64,000 bases of DNA, from positions 124,001 to 188,000 of the forward strand of contig JALNWQ010000005.1 of NCBI GenBank assembly GCA_023230855.1, given 5' to 3'. This stretch comes from Solirubrobacteraceae bacterium (GTDB lineage: Bacteria; Actinomycetota; Thermoleophilia; Solirubrobacterales; Solirubrobacteraceae). The notes beneath the pieces were generated by a model, which was not told the origin of the DNA, did not search any database, and saw nothing but the letters and a program-made list of their open reading frames with translations. Position numbers and translations under genes: made by a program. Below, piece by piece: positions 1-8,236 of this stretch. Positions within the stretch are counted from its first letter, which is position 1; each line of letters starts with the position of its first letter.

Positions 1-250
1 GTAGCCCCGCCGTCGGTCGCCGGTCGCCGGTCGCCCCCGTCGCGGGCGTCACGCGCCACGAGGCCGTCCGCCGGTCGCCGGTCGCCGCTCGCCGGTCGTC
101 CGTCGGCCGCCAAGCGCCCGGTCGGCCGGTTCGTCGGCCCCGTGCCACGCTCGACGACGGGCCGGCCGGATAACATCGGCCGTCCGACCGGCCGGATGTG
201 GACACCGTCCTCACCCCCCGGCCGGCCGTACGAGAGAGGCTGGAGTCCCG
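1..250. other. Region upstream of bioB; no gene seen
   Basis: This 250-bp stretch has no convincing ORF. Its left part is a low-complexity run of short GTCGCCG-type repeats. Nearer bioB there is a possible -10 box TAACAT at 171-176 flanked by GGCCGGCC-rich inverted segments, which would give a leader of about 70 nt, but no good -35 box stands with it. GGAG at 242-245 sits 5 nt before the bioB ATG and is a usable ribosome binding site. I see no recognisable BirA or BioQ operator. Confidence 0.4.
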
Positions 251-1453
251 ATGGCGTCCCTGATCACCCGTGAGGAAGCCCTCGAGCTGGGGCGGTTGAC
301 CGATCGCGAGGACATCCTCGCGCTCGTGGAGCGGGCGTGGCACGCCCGGCAGGAGCGGTTCGGCGACTCGACCGACATGTGCTCGCTCGTCAACGCGAAG
401 TCGGGCGGGTGCGCGGAGGACTGCGGATTCTGCGCGCAGTCGCGGTTCGCGGAGGCGGAGACGCCGATGCACGCGATGATGGAGCCGGAGCAGATGCTCG
501 AGCACGCCCGGGCGGCCGAGGCGGCCGGGGCGCACCGGTTCTGCATGGTGACGCAGGGCCAGGGCCTGTCGAACCGCGACTTCGAGAAGCTCCTCGAGGG
601 CGCGCGACTCGTGACGGAGCACACGAACCTCAAGCGCTGCGCGTCGGTGGGGCACCTCAACCCCAAGCGGGCGCGGCAGCTCAAGGACGCGGGGATCAAC
701 CGCGTGCACCACAACGTCGAGACCGCCCGGTCGTACTACCCGGAGGTCTCGACGACCGTCCGCTACGAGGGCCGGTTGCGGACCGTGGACGCGGTCCGCG
801 AGGCGGGGCTGGAGACGTGCGTCGGGGGGATCCTCAACCTCGGGGAGTCCGAGGAGCAGCGGGTCGAGATGGCGTTCGAGCTCGCCGAGATCGATCCGAC
901 GTCGGTCCCGATCAACCTGCTGAACCCGCGTCCGGGCACGAAGTTCGGCGATCGCGACCACATGGATCCGTGGGACGCGATCAAGTGGGTCGCGATCTTC
1001 CGCCTCGTGCTGCCGGGGGCGCTGCTGCGCCTGTGCGGTGGCCGCTCCGAGAACCTCAAGGAGTGGCAGCAGATGGCGGTGAAGGCCGGCCTCAACGGCG
1101 TGATGATGGGCAACTTCCTCACGACGCTCAACACCGACCCGTCCGAGGACCGCGAGATGTTCGAGGAGCTGGGCCTCAACATCGCTCGGCACGAGGACAA
1201 CGGCGCGAACCCGCGACCGGACAACCGCTCCGGCCGCCTGGACGGCGAGACCCCGGACGTCGTGGAGACGTACCTCGACAACCCGGAGCAGGCCGCCGCG
1301 GCCGGGATCACGGTGCGGCGCTGGGACCCCTCCACGCAGCTGCGGTACGTGAAGAAGGACAAGGTCGTGCCGGTCCGTCCCGACGGCGCGCCGAACCGGT
1401 GGCCGGAGCGCGAGGTCGAGCCGACGCCGTCCGCGCCCGGGCTCGCGGTCTGA
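251..1453 (+). CDS. bioB: Biotin synthase BioB
   Basis: Radical SAM enzyme that inserts sulfur into dethiobiotin, the last step of biotin synthesis. The radical SAM cluster motif CAEDCGFC gives Cys54, Cys58 and Cys61 in CxxxCxxC spacing. Later family hallmarks are visible, including YYPEV-type and LNPRPGTKF segments and the RLCGGRSE segment near residue 260. At 400 aa it is longer than the usual 320-350 aa; the excess is a polar tail after about residue 330. The ATG follows GGAG. It is the first gene of bioB-bioF-bioD, so one transcript carries all but the aminotransferase step of the late pathway. Confidence 0.96.
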   Translation: MASLITREEALELGRLTDREDILALVERAWHARQERFGDSTDMCSLVNAKSGGCAEDCGFCAQSRFAEAETPMHAMMEPEQMLEHARAAEAAGAHRFCMVTQGQGLSNRDFEKLLEGARLVTEHTNLKRCASVGHLNPKRARQLKDAGINRVHHNVETARSYYPEVSTTVRYEGRLRTVDAVREAGLETCVGGILNLGESEEQRVEMAFELAEIDPTSVPINLLNPRPGTKFGDRDHMDPWDAIKWVAIFRLVLPGALLRLCGGRSENLKEWQQMAVKAGLNGVMMGNFLTTLNTDPSEDREMFEELGLNIARHEDNGANPRPDNRSGRLDGETPDVVETYLDNPEQAAAAGITVRRWDPSTQLRYVKKDKVVPVRPDGAPNRWPEREVEPTPSAPGLAV

Positions 1454-1590
1454 CGCCCGCGACCGACACCACGCCGATCGACCCGGTCCCGACGGGCGTC
1501 GTGCCCCGCCGCGACGGCGACCCCGACCGGGGCGGCGTGCTCGGCGACGGCGACCCGGACCGCGGCGGCGCCCTCGGGGGCGGCGGCTCC

Positions 1591-2826
1591 GTGCAGGGGC
1601 GCCGGCCCGGCGACGGTGACCCGCGACTGCGGGCCCGTCTCGACGCCCGCGCCGCCGACGGGTTGCTGCGGACGTTGCGGACCGTCGACGGGCCGACCGG
1701 TCCGCGGGCGACCGTCGACGGTCGTGAGGTGTTGCTGCTGTGCGGCAACGACTACCTGGGGCTCGCGGGGCATCCCGACGTGCGGGCCGGGGCGGCCGAC
1801 GCGGCCCACGCGTACGGGGGCGGGTCGGGGTCGTCGCGGCTCGTCGCGGGCACCCTCGCGATCCACCTGGAGCTCGAGCGGGAGCTCGCGGCGCTCGAGG
1901 GCGCCGACGCGGCGCTGCTGTTCGGCGCGGGGTACCTCGCCAACGTCGGGGTCGTCACCGCGCTGGCCGAGCGGGGGGGCGTCGTCGCCAGCGACGCGTT
2001 GAACCACGCGTCGATCATCGACGGTGTGCGCCTGTCGGGGGCGGAGCGCGTGATCTACCGGCACGGAGACTGGGAGCACCTCGACCACGAGCTCGCCGCG
2101 CGCTCCGGCACGTCGCGTCCGCCGGCGCTCGTCGTGACCGACGGGGTGTTCTCGATGGACGGCGACGTCGCGCCGCTGGCCGAGCTCGTCGCGGTGTGCC
2201 GCCGCCACGGGGCGCGACTCGTCGTCGACGAGGCGCACGCCACCGGCTGCGTCGGCCCCGGCGGACGCGGATCGGTCGCGGCCGCCGGCCTGGAGGGCGA
2301 GGTCGACGCGATCGTCGGCACGCTCGGCAAGGCGCTCGGGTCCAGCGGCGCGTACGTCGCCGCGCACCGCGACGTCCGCGACTGGCTCGTCAACCGCGCC
2401 CGCCCGTTGATCTTCTCCACCGCCCCCGCCCCCGCCGCCGCCGGCGCGGCGCTGGCGGCGCTCGCGATCCTGGCCCGCGAGCCCGACCGGGTCGACCGGG
2501 TGCGTAGGAACGCCGAGATCGTCCGTCGCGGGTTGCGCGACGCCGGGGTCGACCTGGCGGCGCCCGGGATCGACCCGTCGCGGATGGACCCGGCCGCGCC
2601 GATCGTGCCCGTGGTCGTCGGCCCGGCCGACGCCACGATGGCGATCACCGAGTCGCTGCTCCGGGACGGGGTCTACCTGCAGGGGATCCGGCCGCCGACG
2701 GTCGCCCCCGGCACCTGTCGGCTGCGCCTGACGGTCAGCAGCGAGCACGACCCGGACGAGCTCCGCGCCGCGACCCACCGGATCGCCACGGCGCTCGCCG
2801 ACGACCGACGGGACCGGACGACCTGA
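1591..2826 (+). CDS. bioF: 8-amino-7-oxononanoate synthase BioF
   Basis: PLP enzyme (alpha-oxoamine synthase) condensing pimeloyl thioester with alanine to make KAPA. The conserved series is present: NDYLGL near residue 53, DALNHAS near 135, DEAHATG near 213 and TLGKALGSSG with the PLP lysine at about Lys247. The frame is open upstream through a Gly/Asp-rich stretch unlike the family. I chose GTG at 1591 (411 aa) because it leaves a normal-length N-terminus ending in RLRARLDARAADGLLR. GTG at 1537 or 1501 is possible. Its stop overlaps the bioD ATG by one base, so translation is coupled. Confidence 0.92.
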   Translation: MQGRRPGDGDPRLRARLDARAADGLLRTLRTVDGPTGPRATVDGREVLLLCGNDYLGLAGHPDVRAGAADAAHAYGGGSGSSRLVAGTLAIHLELERELAALEGADAALLFGAGYLANVGVVTALAERGGVVASDALNHASIIDGVRLSGAERVIYRHGDWEHLDHELAARSGTSRPPALVVTDGVFSMDGDVAPLAELVAVCRRHGARLVVDEAHATGCVGPGGRGSVAAAGLEGEVDAIVGTLGKALGSSGAYVAAHRDVRDWLVNRARPLIFSTAPAPAAAGAALAALAILAREPDRVDRVRRNAEIVRRGLRDAGVDLAAPGIDPSRMDPAAPIVPVVVGPADATMAITESLLRDGVYLQGIRPPTVAPGTCRLRLTVSSEHDPDELRAATHRIATALADDRRDRTT

Positions 2827-3512
2827 TGCGCGGGGTGCTCGTCACCGGCACCGACACCGAGGTCGGCAAGACGTTCGTCGCCGCCGCGATCTGCGCCGCC
2901 CTGCACCGCGACGACGTCACCGTCCTCGCCCACAAGCCGGTCGTCACCGGCCTCGACGATCCCGCGCCCCCGGGACGCCGCGACCACGAGCTCCTCGCCG
3001 CCTGCACCGGCCAGACCCCGGAGCAGGTCGCGCCGCTGCGGTTCGGGCCCGCCGTGTCGCCCCACCTCGCCGCCGACCTCGCCAGCCGCCCGCTGATCCC
3101 GGCCGACCTCGTCCGGGCCGCCCGACGCGCGGCCGACCCGCACGAGACGCTCGTCGTGGAGGGCATCGGCGGGCTCCTCGTCCCGTTCACCCGCGACGGC
3201 TACGACGTCCGTGCGCTCGCGGTCGATCTCGGCCTGCCGCTCGTCGTCGCCGCCCGCCCCGGCCTCGGCACCATCAACCACACCCGACTGACCGTCGAGG
3301 CCGCCCGCACCGCCGGCCTCGACGTCCGCGCCGTCGTCCTCACCCCCTGGACCGACGACCCGCTCGCCCGCGACAACCGCCACACCCTCACCCGGCTCCT
3401 CGACGGCGTCCCCGTCCACGCCCTCCCCCCGACCGTCCCCCGCCCCTCCGCCCTGGCCGACGCCGCCACCGGACTCCCCGTGGCGTCGTGGATCGGGACC
3501 GCGGACGCGTAG
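2826..3512 (+). CDS. bioD: Dethiobiotin synthetase BioD
   Basis: ATP-dependent carboxylase that closes the ureido ring of DAPA to give dethiobiotin. The N-terminal P-loop GTDTEVGKT at residues 8-16 is the family signature; KPVVTG (about 38-43) and the acidic VEGIGGLL segment (about 119-126) follow. The length of 228 aa is normal. The ATG overlaps the last base of the bioF stop (TGATG). It ends 19 bp before the stop of bioA, which comes from the other strand. Confidence 0.95.
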   Translation: MRGVLVTGTDTEVGKTFVAAAICAALHRDDVTVLAHKPVVTGLDDPAPPGRRDHELLAACTGQTPEQVAPLRFGPAVSPHLAADLASRPLIPADLVRAARRAADPHETLVVEGIGGLLVPFTRDGYDVRALAVDLGLPLVVAARPGLGTINHTRLTVEAARTAGLDVRAVVLTPWTDDPLARDNRHTLTRLLDGVPVHALPPTVPRPSALADAATGLPVASWIGTADA

Positions 3513-3531
3513 GGCGGACGCGGGCGGTGCG

Positions 3532-5103
3532 TCACCCGCAGGCGCGGGCGGCGGCGACGATCGCGTCGGTGATCGTCGCCACCTCGTCGGCGGTGCACGG
3601 GTACGGCGGCATCGCGTAGATCAGGTCGCGGAACGGCCGCAACCACACCCCGGCGTCGAGCGCCGCGGCGGTGGCCCGCGCGACGTCGACCGGACGGTCG
3701 AGCTGAACGACCCCGATCGCCCCGAGCGTGCGGACGTCGGCGACGTGCGATAGGTCCCGGGCCGCGGCCAGGCCGGTCCGCAGGCCCCGCTCGATCCGGG
3801 TGACGTCCGCGTGCCAGTCCCGGTCGAGCAACAGGTCGATGCTCGCCGTCGCGATGGCGGCCGCGAGCGGGTTGGCCATGAACGTCGGCCCGTGCATGAG
3901 CACGCCCGCCTCGCCGTCGGCGATGTCCCGCGCCACCTCGTCGGTACAGAGCACGGCGGCCATGGTGAGGTACCCGCCGGTCAGCGCCTTGCCGACCGCC
4001 ATGACGTCGGGCGAGATGCCGGCGTGCTCGGCGGCGAACAGGCGCCCCGTGCGCCCGAACCCGGTCGCGATCTCATCGAGGACGAGGAGCAGGTCGTGCT
4101 CGTCGCACAGCTCCCGCAGCACCCGCAGGTACCCGGGGTGATGGAACCGCATCCCCCCCGCCCCCTGCACCACCGGCTCGACGACGATCGCCGCGAGCTC
4201 GTGCGCGTGGGCCGCCACCGCGGCCCGCAGGTGCTCGACGTACGCCGGATCGGGGGCGTCGCCGGGCGCGGCGGGCGGCCGTTGCCCGACCGTCCGGGCC
4301 GCCCACGCCGGGGGCGCGTCGACGAAGACGTGCTGCGGCATCACCGGCGCGAAGAGGTGGTGCATCCCGCCGACCGGGTCGCACACCGCCATCGCGCCGA
4401 ACGTGTCGCCGTGGTACCCGCCACGCCAGGTGAGCAGGCGGTGCCGGTCCGGGCGCCCGCGGGACAGCTGGCGCTGGAGGGCGATCTTGATCGCGACCTC
4501 CATCGCGACCGACCCCGAGTCGGCGAGGAACACGCGGCGCAGCGGCTCGGGCGTCAGGTCGACGAGGCGCGCCGCAAGCCGCACCGCCGGCTCGTGGGTG
4601 AGCCCGCCGAACATCACGTGGCTCTTGCGGCCGAGCTGGTCGCGCGCGGCCGCATCGAGCTCCGGCACCCGGTACCCGTGGACCGCCGCCCACCACGACG
4701 ACATCCCGTCGACGACCTCGCGACCGTCGGCGAGCGTCAGGCGGACTCCGTCGGCGGCGGTGACGACCGGCATCGGCGGCGGATCGGGCGCCGCGTACGG
4801 GTGCCACAGGTGCGCCCGGTCCAACCGTGCGACGGTCGCCCCGTCGAGCGGCCCAGGCCCCCGGGCGGTCCGGCGGTCGGCGGCGGTCGGGTCGGCGGCG
4901 GTCGGGTCGGCGGCGGTCGGGTCGGCGGCGGTCGGGTCGGCGGCCGTCGGGTCGGCGGCCGTCGGGTCGGCGGCCGTCGGGTCGGCGGCGGTCGGGTCCG
5001 CAGCCGACGCCGGGGCGCCGGTCGGCACGGTGGCGCCGGTCAGGGCTTCGGGCGACGCCGCCGGAACCTCAGGATCGTCGGGGGGCGAGGTCCGGTCCTC
5101 CAT
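3532..5103 (-). CDS. bioA: DAPA aminotransferase BioA with a repeat-rich N-terminal extension
   Basis: PLP class III aminotransferase converting KAPA to DAPA with SAM as amino donor. Family motifs are clear: HLWHPYA (about 98-104), VDGMSSWWAAVHGY (about 131-144), GGYHGDTFG and DEIATGFGRTG, with the PLP lysine at about Lys372 in VGKALTGG. The catalytic body starts only near residue 88. Before it lies an extension of Pro/Ala/Asp/Thr residues including eight tandem AADPT units (residues 34-73). No ATG or GTG lies between the repeats and the body; a GTG near residue 26 is an alternative to ATG 5103. It converges on bioD. Confidence 0.94.
   Translation of the reverse strand: MEDRTSPPDDPEVPAASPEALTGATVPTGAPASAADPTAADPTAADPTAADPTAADPTAADPTAADPTAADPTAADRRTARGPGPLDGATVARLDRAHLWHPYAAPDPPPMPVVTAADGVRLTLADGREVVDGMSSWWAAVHGYRVPELDAAARDQLGRKSHVMFGGLTHEPAVRLAARLVDLTPEPLRRVFLADSGSVAMEVAIKIALQRQLSRGRPDRHRLLTWRGGYHGDTFGAMAVCDPVGGMHHLFAPVMPQHVFVDAPPAWAARTVGQRPPAAPGDAPDPAYVEHLRAAVAAHAHELAAIVVEPVVQGAGGMRFHHPGYLRVLRELCDEHDLLLVLDEIATGFGRTGRLFAAEHAGISPDVMAVGKALTGGYLTMAAVLCTDEVARDIADGEAGVLMHGPTFMANPLAAAIATASIDLLLDRDWHADVTRIERGLRTGLAAARDLSHVADVRTLGAIGVVQLDRPVDVARATAAALDAGVWLRPFRDLIYAMPPYPCTADEVATITDAIVAAARACG
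4885..5004 (-). repeat. 15-bp tandem repeat inside bioA, eight copies
   Basis: Eight near-identical copies of a 15-bp unit encode (AADPT)8 in the BioA N-terminal extension; a ninth, degenerate copy reads AADRR. Copies differ only at single positions (GCG/GCC codon changes), so the array looks recently expanded. The unit is a multiple of three, so slippage changes protein length without frameshift. Confidence 0.95.
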
Positions 5104-5203
5104 GCCGACGGATCATCGTCGGTGCCTGTCGGACGCGTCGGCCGCCCTGCGCGCATCGGGGGCGATCAGCCCAGGACCAAGGACCCGGTGCCACGGCCAC
5201 GGG

Positions 5204-5392
5204 AGTGGTGTCACAACGGGACGTCACACGTCCTCAACCGCCACCACCCGGACCCGGAACCGGCACGCCGGCCGAGGTGGCGGCACTACCGGACGTCACA
5301 CGTCCTCAACCGCCACCACCACCCGGGCCCGGACCCGGCACGCCGGCCGAGGTGGCGGCACTACCGGACGTCACACGTCCTCAACCGCCACC
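5204..5392. repeat. Tandem hairpin array A (two full copies plus one degenerate copy)
   Basis: Full copies at 5276-5317 and 5351-5392 (period 75 bp) each form a nested hairpin: outer arms GGTGGCGG/CCGCCACC of 8 bp, an asymmetric internal loop, then inner arms GGACGT/ACGTCC closed by a 3-nt CAC loop. A third copy around 5204-5245 keeps the right half but has a degenerate left arm. About 30 bp of GC-rich linker separates the copies. The array fills most of the 390-bp gap 5104-5493, which otherwise holds no gene. For minus-strand transcription it lies just after the LLM gene, so it may act as its terminator. Confidence 0.8.
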
Positions 5393-5493
5393 ACCACCCG
5401 GGCCCGCCGCCCCACCCACCCCGCGCCGGACCCGCCGTCGGCCGGCGGGTGGCGCACGGGGAGGCAGGCGAGGCCGTGCCGGGACCCGGTCGG

Positions 5494-6600
5494 TCAGGCG
5501 CCCGCGGCGACCGGCGCCTCGCGGCGCGCGACCTCGGCGCGGACCTTCGGTGCGACCTCGGTGCCGAAGAGCTCGATCGAGCGCATGACGTCGGCGTGAC
5601 GGGCGCTGCCGAGGCTGAAGTGGCCGAGGTAGCGCTCGATGCCGAGCGTCTCGCGCTGGGCGAGGATCTTCTCGACGACCTGGTCGGGCTCCCCCACCAT
5701 GAGAGCGCCCTCGGGCCGGCGCATCGCGTCGAACTGGGCCCGGGTGGTGGGCGGCCAGCCGCGCTCGCGGCCGATCCGGGTCATCATCTCCGACCACGCG
5801 GGGAAGAACGCCTCGACGGCCTCCTTCTCGCTCGACCCGACGAACCCGTGCGTGTTGATCGCGATCGCCGGTGCGGCGTGGTCGCTCTCGCGCGCCCCCT
5901 CGGCGACGCCGTGCCGGGCCGTCATCTCGTGTCCGCCCTCGGCGACCGCCCGGCGGTACAGGTCGGTCAGCGGCTCGAACGCGCCCCAGGTCCCGCCGAT
6001 GATCGCGATCGTCAACGGCAGGCCGAGCAGGCCGGCGCGGGCGACCGACTGCGGGGTGCCGCCCACGGCGATCCCGACGGGCAGCGGCGACTGGGCTGGC
6101 CGCGGGTGGACGACGACGCCGTCGAGCGCGGCGCGGTGCTTGCCCGACCACGTGACCGGATCGTCCTCGCGCAGGCGCAGGAGGAGGTCGAGCTTCTCGG
6201 CGAAGAGCTCGTCGTAGTCCTTCAGGTCCTGCCCGAACAGCGGGTACGACTCGGTGAACGACCCGCGCCCGGCCATGATCTCGGCGCGTCCGCCGGACAC
6301 GAGGTCGACCGTCGAGAACTGCTGGAAGAGGCGGACCGGGTCCTCGGACGACAGCACCGACACGGCCGAGCTCAGCCGGATCCGCTCGGTGACGGCGGCC
6401 GCTGCGGCGAGCGCCGTCGTCGGCGAGGACACGAGGTAGTCGGGCCGGTGGTGCTCGCCGATGCCGAAGACGTCCAACCCGACCTCGTCGGCCAGGCGGA
6501 CCTCCTCGAGCAGCTGCGACATCCGCTCCCGTGGCGTGACCATCCGTCCGCTGTCGCGGTCGCGGTAGATGTCGGCGAAGGTGACGAGTCCGAGTTCCAT
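5494..6600 (-). CDS. LLM-class flavin-dependent oxidoreductase (CE1758-like)
   Basis: A 368-aa luciferase-like monooxygenase-family TIM barrel using FMN or F420; the substrate cannot be told from sequence. It starts MELGLVTFADI and carries GIGEHHRPDY (about 46-55), RIRLSSAVSVLSSEDPVR and an RAEIMAGRGSFTESYPLFG segment, which I associate with the CE1758-type LLM subgroup. The ATG at 6600 lacks a strong Shine-Dalgarno sequence but lies about 30 nt downstream of the promoter/operator at 6637-6665. It is monocistronic and flanked on both sides by hairpin arrays. Confidence 0.85.
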   Translation of the reverse strand: MELGLVTFADIYRDRDSGRMVTPRERMSQLLEEVRLADEVGLDVFGIGEHHRPDYLVSSPTTALAAAAAVTERIRLSSAVSVLSSEDPVRLFQQFSTVDLVSGGRAEIMAGRGSFTESYPLFGQDLKDYDELFAEKLDLLLRLREDDPVTWSGKHRAALDGVVVHPRPAQSPLPVGIAVGGTPQSVARAGLLGLPLTIAIIGGTWGAFEPLTDLYRRAVAEGGHEMTARHGVAEGARESDHAAPAIAINTHGFVGSSEKEAVEAFFPAWSEMMTRIGRERGWPPTTRAQFDAMRRPEGALMVGEPDQVVEKILAQRETLGIERYLGHFSLGSARHADVMRSIELFGTEVAPKVRAEVARREAPVAAGA

Positions 6601-6636
6601 GATGGGCGGGGAGGTCGGGAAGTTGCCCCGACAAGA

Positions 6637-6665
6637 ATCTTACCGGACCTTGGTCCGCTTATCAA
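6637..6665 (-). promoter_or_regulatory. Sigma70-type promoter with a palindromic operator in the spacer
   Basis: On the minus strand a -35 box TTGATA (6660-6665) and a -10 box TAAGAT (6637-6642) are separated by exactly 17 bp. The spacer contains the perfect inverted repeat CGGACC-TT-GGTCCG (6644-6657, plus-strand reading), placed where a TetR- or MarR-type repressor would block polymerase. The expected transcript start is about 30 nt before the LLM gene ATG at 6600. Confidence 0.65.
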
Positions 6666-6730
6666 CGGGGTCGTCGCTCGACGGGGCGCGGTCGGGACCC
6701 GGGTCGTCACCCGGTCACCCGGCGGCCGGG

Positions 6731-6919
6731 GTGGACCGACTTCAGGACCACCGACGTCCCGAAGTCCGTCCACCTCCGGCCGGCGACGACCCGAGGCCGA
6801 CGGGTGGATCGACTTGAGGACCACCCACGTCCCGAAGTCCGTCCACCCCCGGCCGACGACGACCCGAGGCCGACGGGTGGACCGACTTCAGGACCACCCA
6901 CGTCCCGAAGTCCGTCCAC
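6731..6919. repeat. Tandem hairpin array B (three copies, period 73 bp)
   Basis: Three 43-bp hairpins at 6731-6773, 6804-6846 and 6877-6919. Each folds as arms GTGGAC/GTCCAC, a 1-nt mismatch, GACTTC/GAAGTC, a 1-nt mismatch, then GGAC/GTCC around a 7-nt loop. Copy 2 has two changes in the left arm, one giving a G-T wobble and one a mismatch. The 30-bp linkers are almost identical. The array occupies the 399-bp gap 6601-6999 together with the LLM promoter; no gene is seen there. It lies directly after the stop of pilC for minus-strand transcription, so it could terminate the pilus operon. Confidence 0.85.
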
Positions 6920-6999
6920 CGCCGCTGATCGCGCCGACCGGAGCCCGGGACCCGGCCGCCGGCCGAGGACCCCGAGCTCTAGACCGGCCGCCTCCCCCG

Positions 7000-8208
7000 C
7001 TACCGGATCGCGTCGTAGACCGAGAAGAGCGGCAGGTACATCGAGATGACGATGAAGCCGACCATCGCGCCGACGACGACGATGAGGACCGGCTCGAGGA
7101 TCGAGGTGAGGGCCTTGACGGCCGCGGCGACCTCGTCCTCGTAGAAGTCGGCGATCTTGCTCAGCATCTGGTCGAGCGCGCCGGTCTCCTCGCCGACCCC
7201 GACCATGTGGGCGACCATCGGCGGGAAGATCTCCTCCTCACGCAGCGGCGACTGGATCGTGCCTCCGCGACGGACGCTGTCGGACACCGACGCCATCGCG
7301 TCCTCGACGAGCGCGTTGCCCGACGTGCGCCCGGTGATGTCGAGCGCCTGCAGCAGCGGCACCCCGGCCGCGGTGAGCGTGCCCAGCGTGCGCGACCAAC
7401 GGGCGATCGCGACCTTCTGCACGACCTCGCCGATCCGCACCGGCAGCTTGAGCAGCAGCCGGTCCTTGTTGCGTCGTCCCTGCTCGGTCCGGATGTACCG
7501 CCGGGCCGACACGACGATCGCGACGACGGCCAGGATCATGAGCCACCAGTAGCCGGTGACGAAGTCGCTCATACCGACGGTGATCTTCGTGAGCAGCGGC
7601 AGCTCGGCGTCGAAGTCCTCGAGGACCCCGGCGAACACCGGGACGAGGAACGCCACGAGCGCCAGCACGACGATGAGCGCGAACCCGATGACGACCGCCG
7701 GGTAGACGAGCGCCGACTTCACCGCGCGACGCAGCTGGTCGTCCTTCTCGAGCTGGTCGGCGGCCCGGGTGAGCGCCGACTCCAGGACGCCGCCGATCTC
7801 GCCGGCGTGGACCATCGCGACGTACAGGCGGCTGAAGACCTTGGGGTGCTGCTCCATCGCCTCCGACAACGACGCGCCACCCTCGACGTCGGTGCGGACC
7901 TGGACGAGGACCTCGCGGAACTTGTCCTTCTCGGTCTGCTGCTCGAGGACGGCCAGCGACCGCAGCACCGTCATGCCGGACGAGATCATCGTCGCGAACT
8001 GGCGGCTGAAGATCACCATGTCGCGGGCCTTCACCCGCTCCATGAGCTTGATCTCGAGGTTCCACGCCGCGCGCTTCAGGTCGACGCTCAGCGGGATGAG
8101 GCCCCGCTGGCGGAGCAGGTCGTTGACGTCGTCGGCGTTCTCGGCGTCGAGCTCGCCCTTCGATCGGGCGCCGCGGGTGTCGAGGGCGACGTAGGCGTAG
8201 GTGCTCAT
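7000..8208 (-). CDS. pilC: Type IV pilus inner-membrane platform protein PilC
   Basis: Type II secretion/type IV pilus assembly protein of the GspF/PilC family (402 aa) that anchors the assembly and retraction ATPases in the cytoplasmic membrane. It starts MSTYAYVALDTRG, as the family does. Two T2SSF repeats (about 65-190 and 270-395) and three hydrophobic spans (about 170-195, 215-240, 370-395) are visible; the second half carries LLQALDI-type and GEETGALD motifs. It is last in the run pilB-pilT-pilC, 28 bp after pilT. Confidence 0.94.
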   Translation of the reverse strand: MSTYAYVALDTRGARSKGELDAENADDVNDLLRQRGLIPLSVDLKRAAWNLEIKLMERVKARDMVIFSRQFATMISSGMTVLRSLAVLEQQTEKDKFREVLVQVRTDVEGGASLSEAMEQHPKVFSRLYVAMVHAGEIGGVLESALTRAADQLEKDDQLRRAVKSALVYPAVVIGFALIVVLALVAFLVPVFAGVLEDFDAELPLLTKITVGMSDFVTGYWWLMILAVVAIVVSARRYIRTEQGRRNKDRLLLKLPVRIGEVVQKVAIARWSRTLGTLTAAGVPLLQALDITGRTSGNALVEDAMASVSDSVRRGGTIQSPLREEEIFPPMVAHMVGVGEETGALDQMLSKIADFYEDEVAAAVKALTSILEPVLIVVVGAMVGFIVISMYLPLFSVYDAIR

Positions 8209-8236
8209 CGGATCGTCCGGTCGGGGTTCGGGGGGC

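Noticed and set aside
1..250. Short GTCGCCG repeats at the window start as a regulatory array
   Set aside because: They are irregular, have no fixed period or palindromic structure, and look like low-complexity GC sequence.
1454..1590. Upstream extension of bioF to GTG 1501 or 1537
   Set aside because: The extra residues are low-complexity Gly/Asp/Arg and absent from BioF proteins; GTG 1591 leaves a normal start. The alternatives cannot be excluded.
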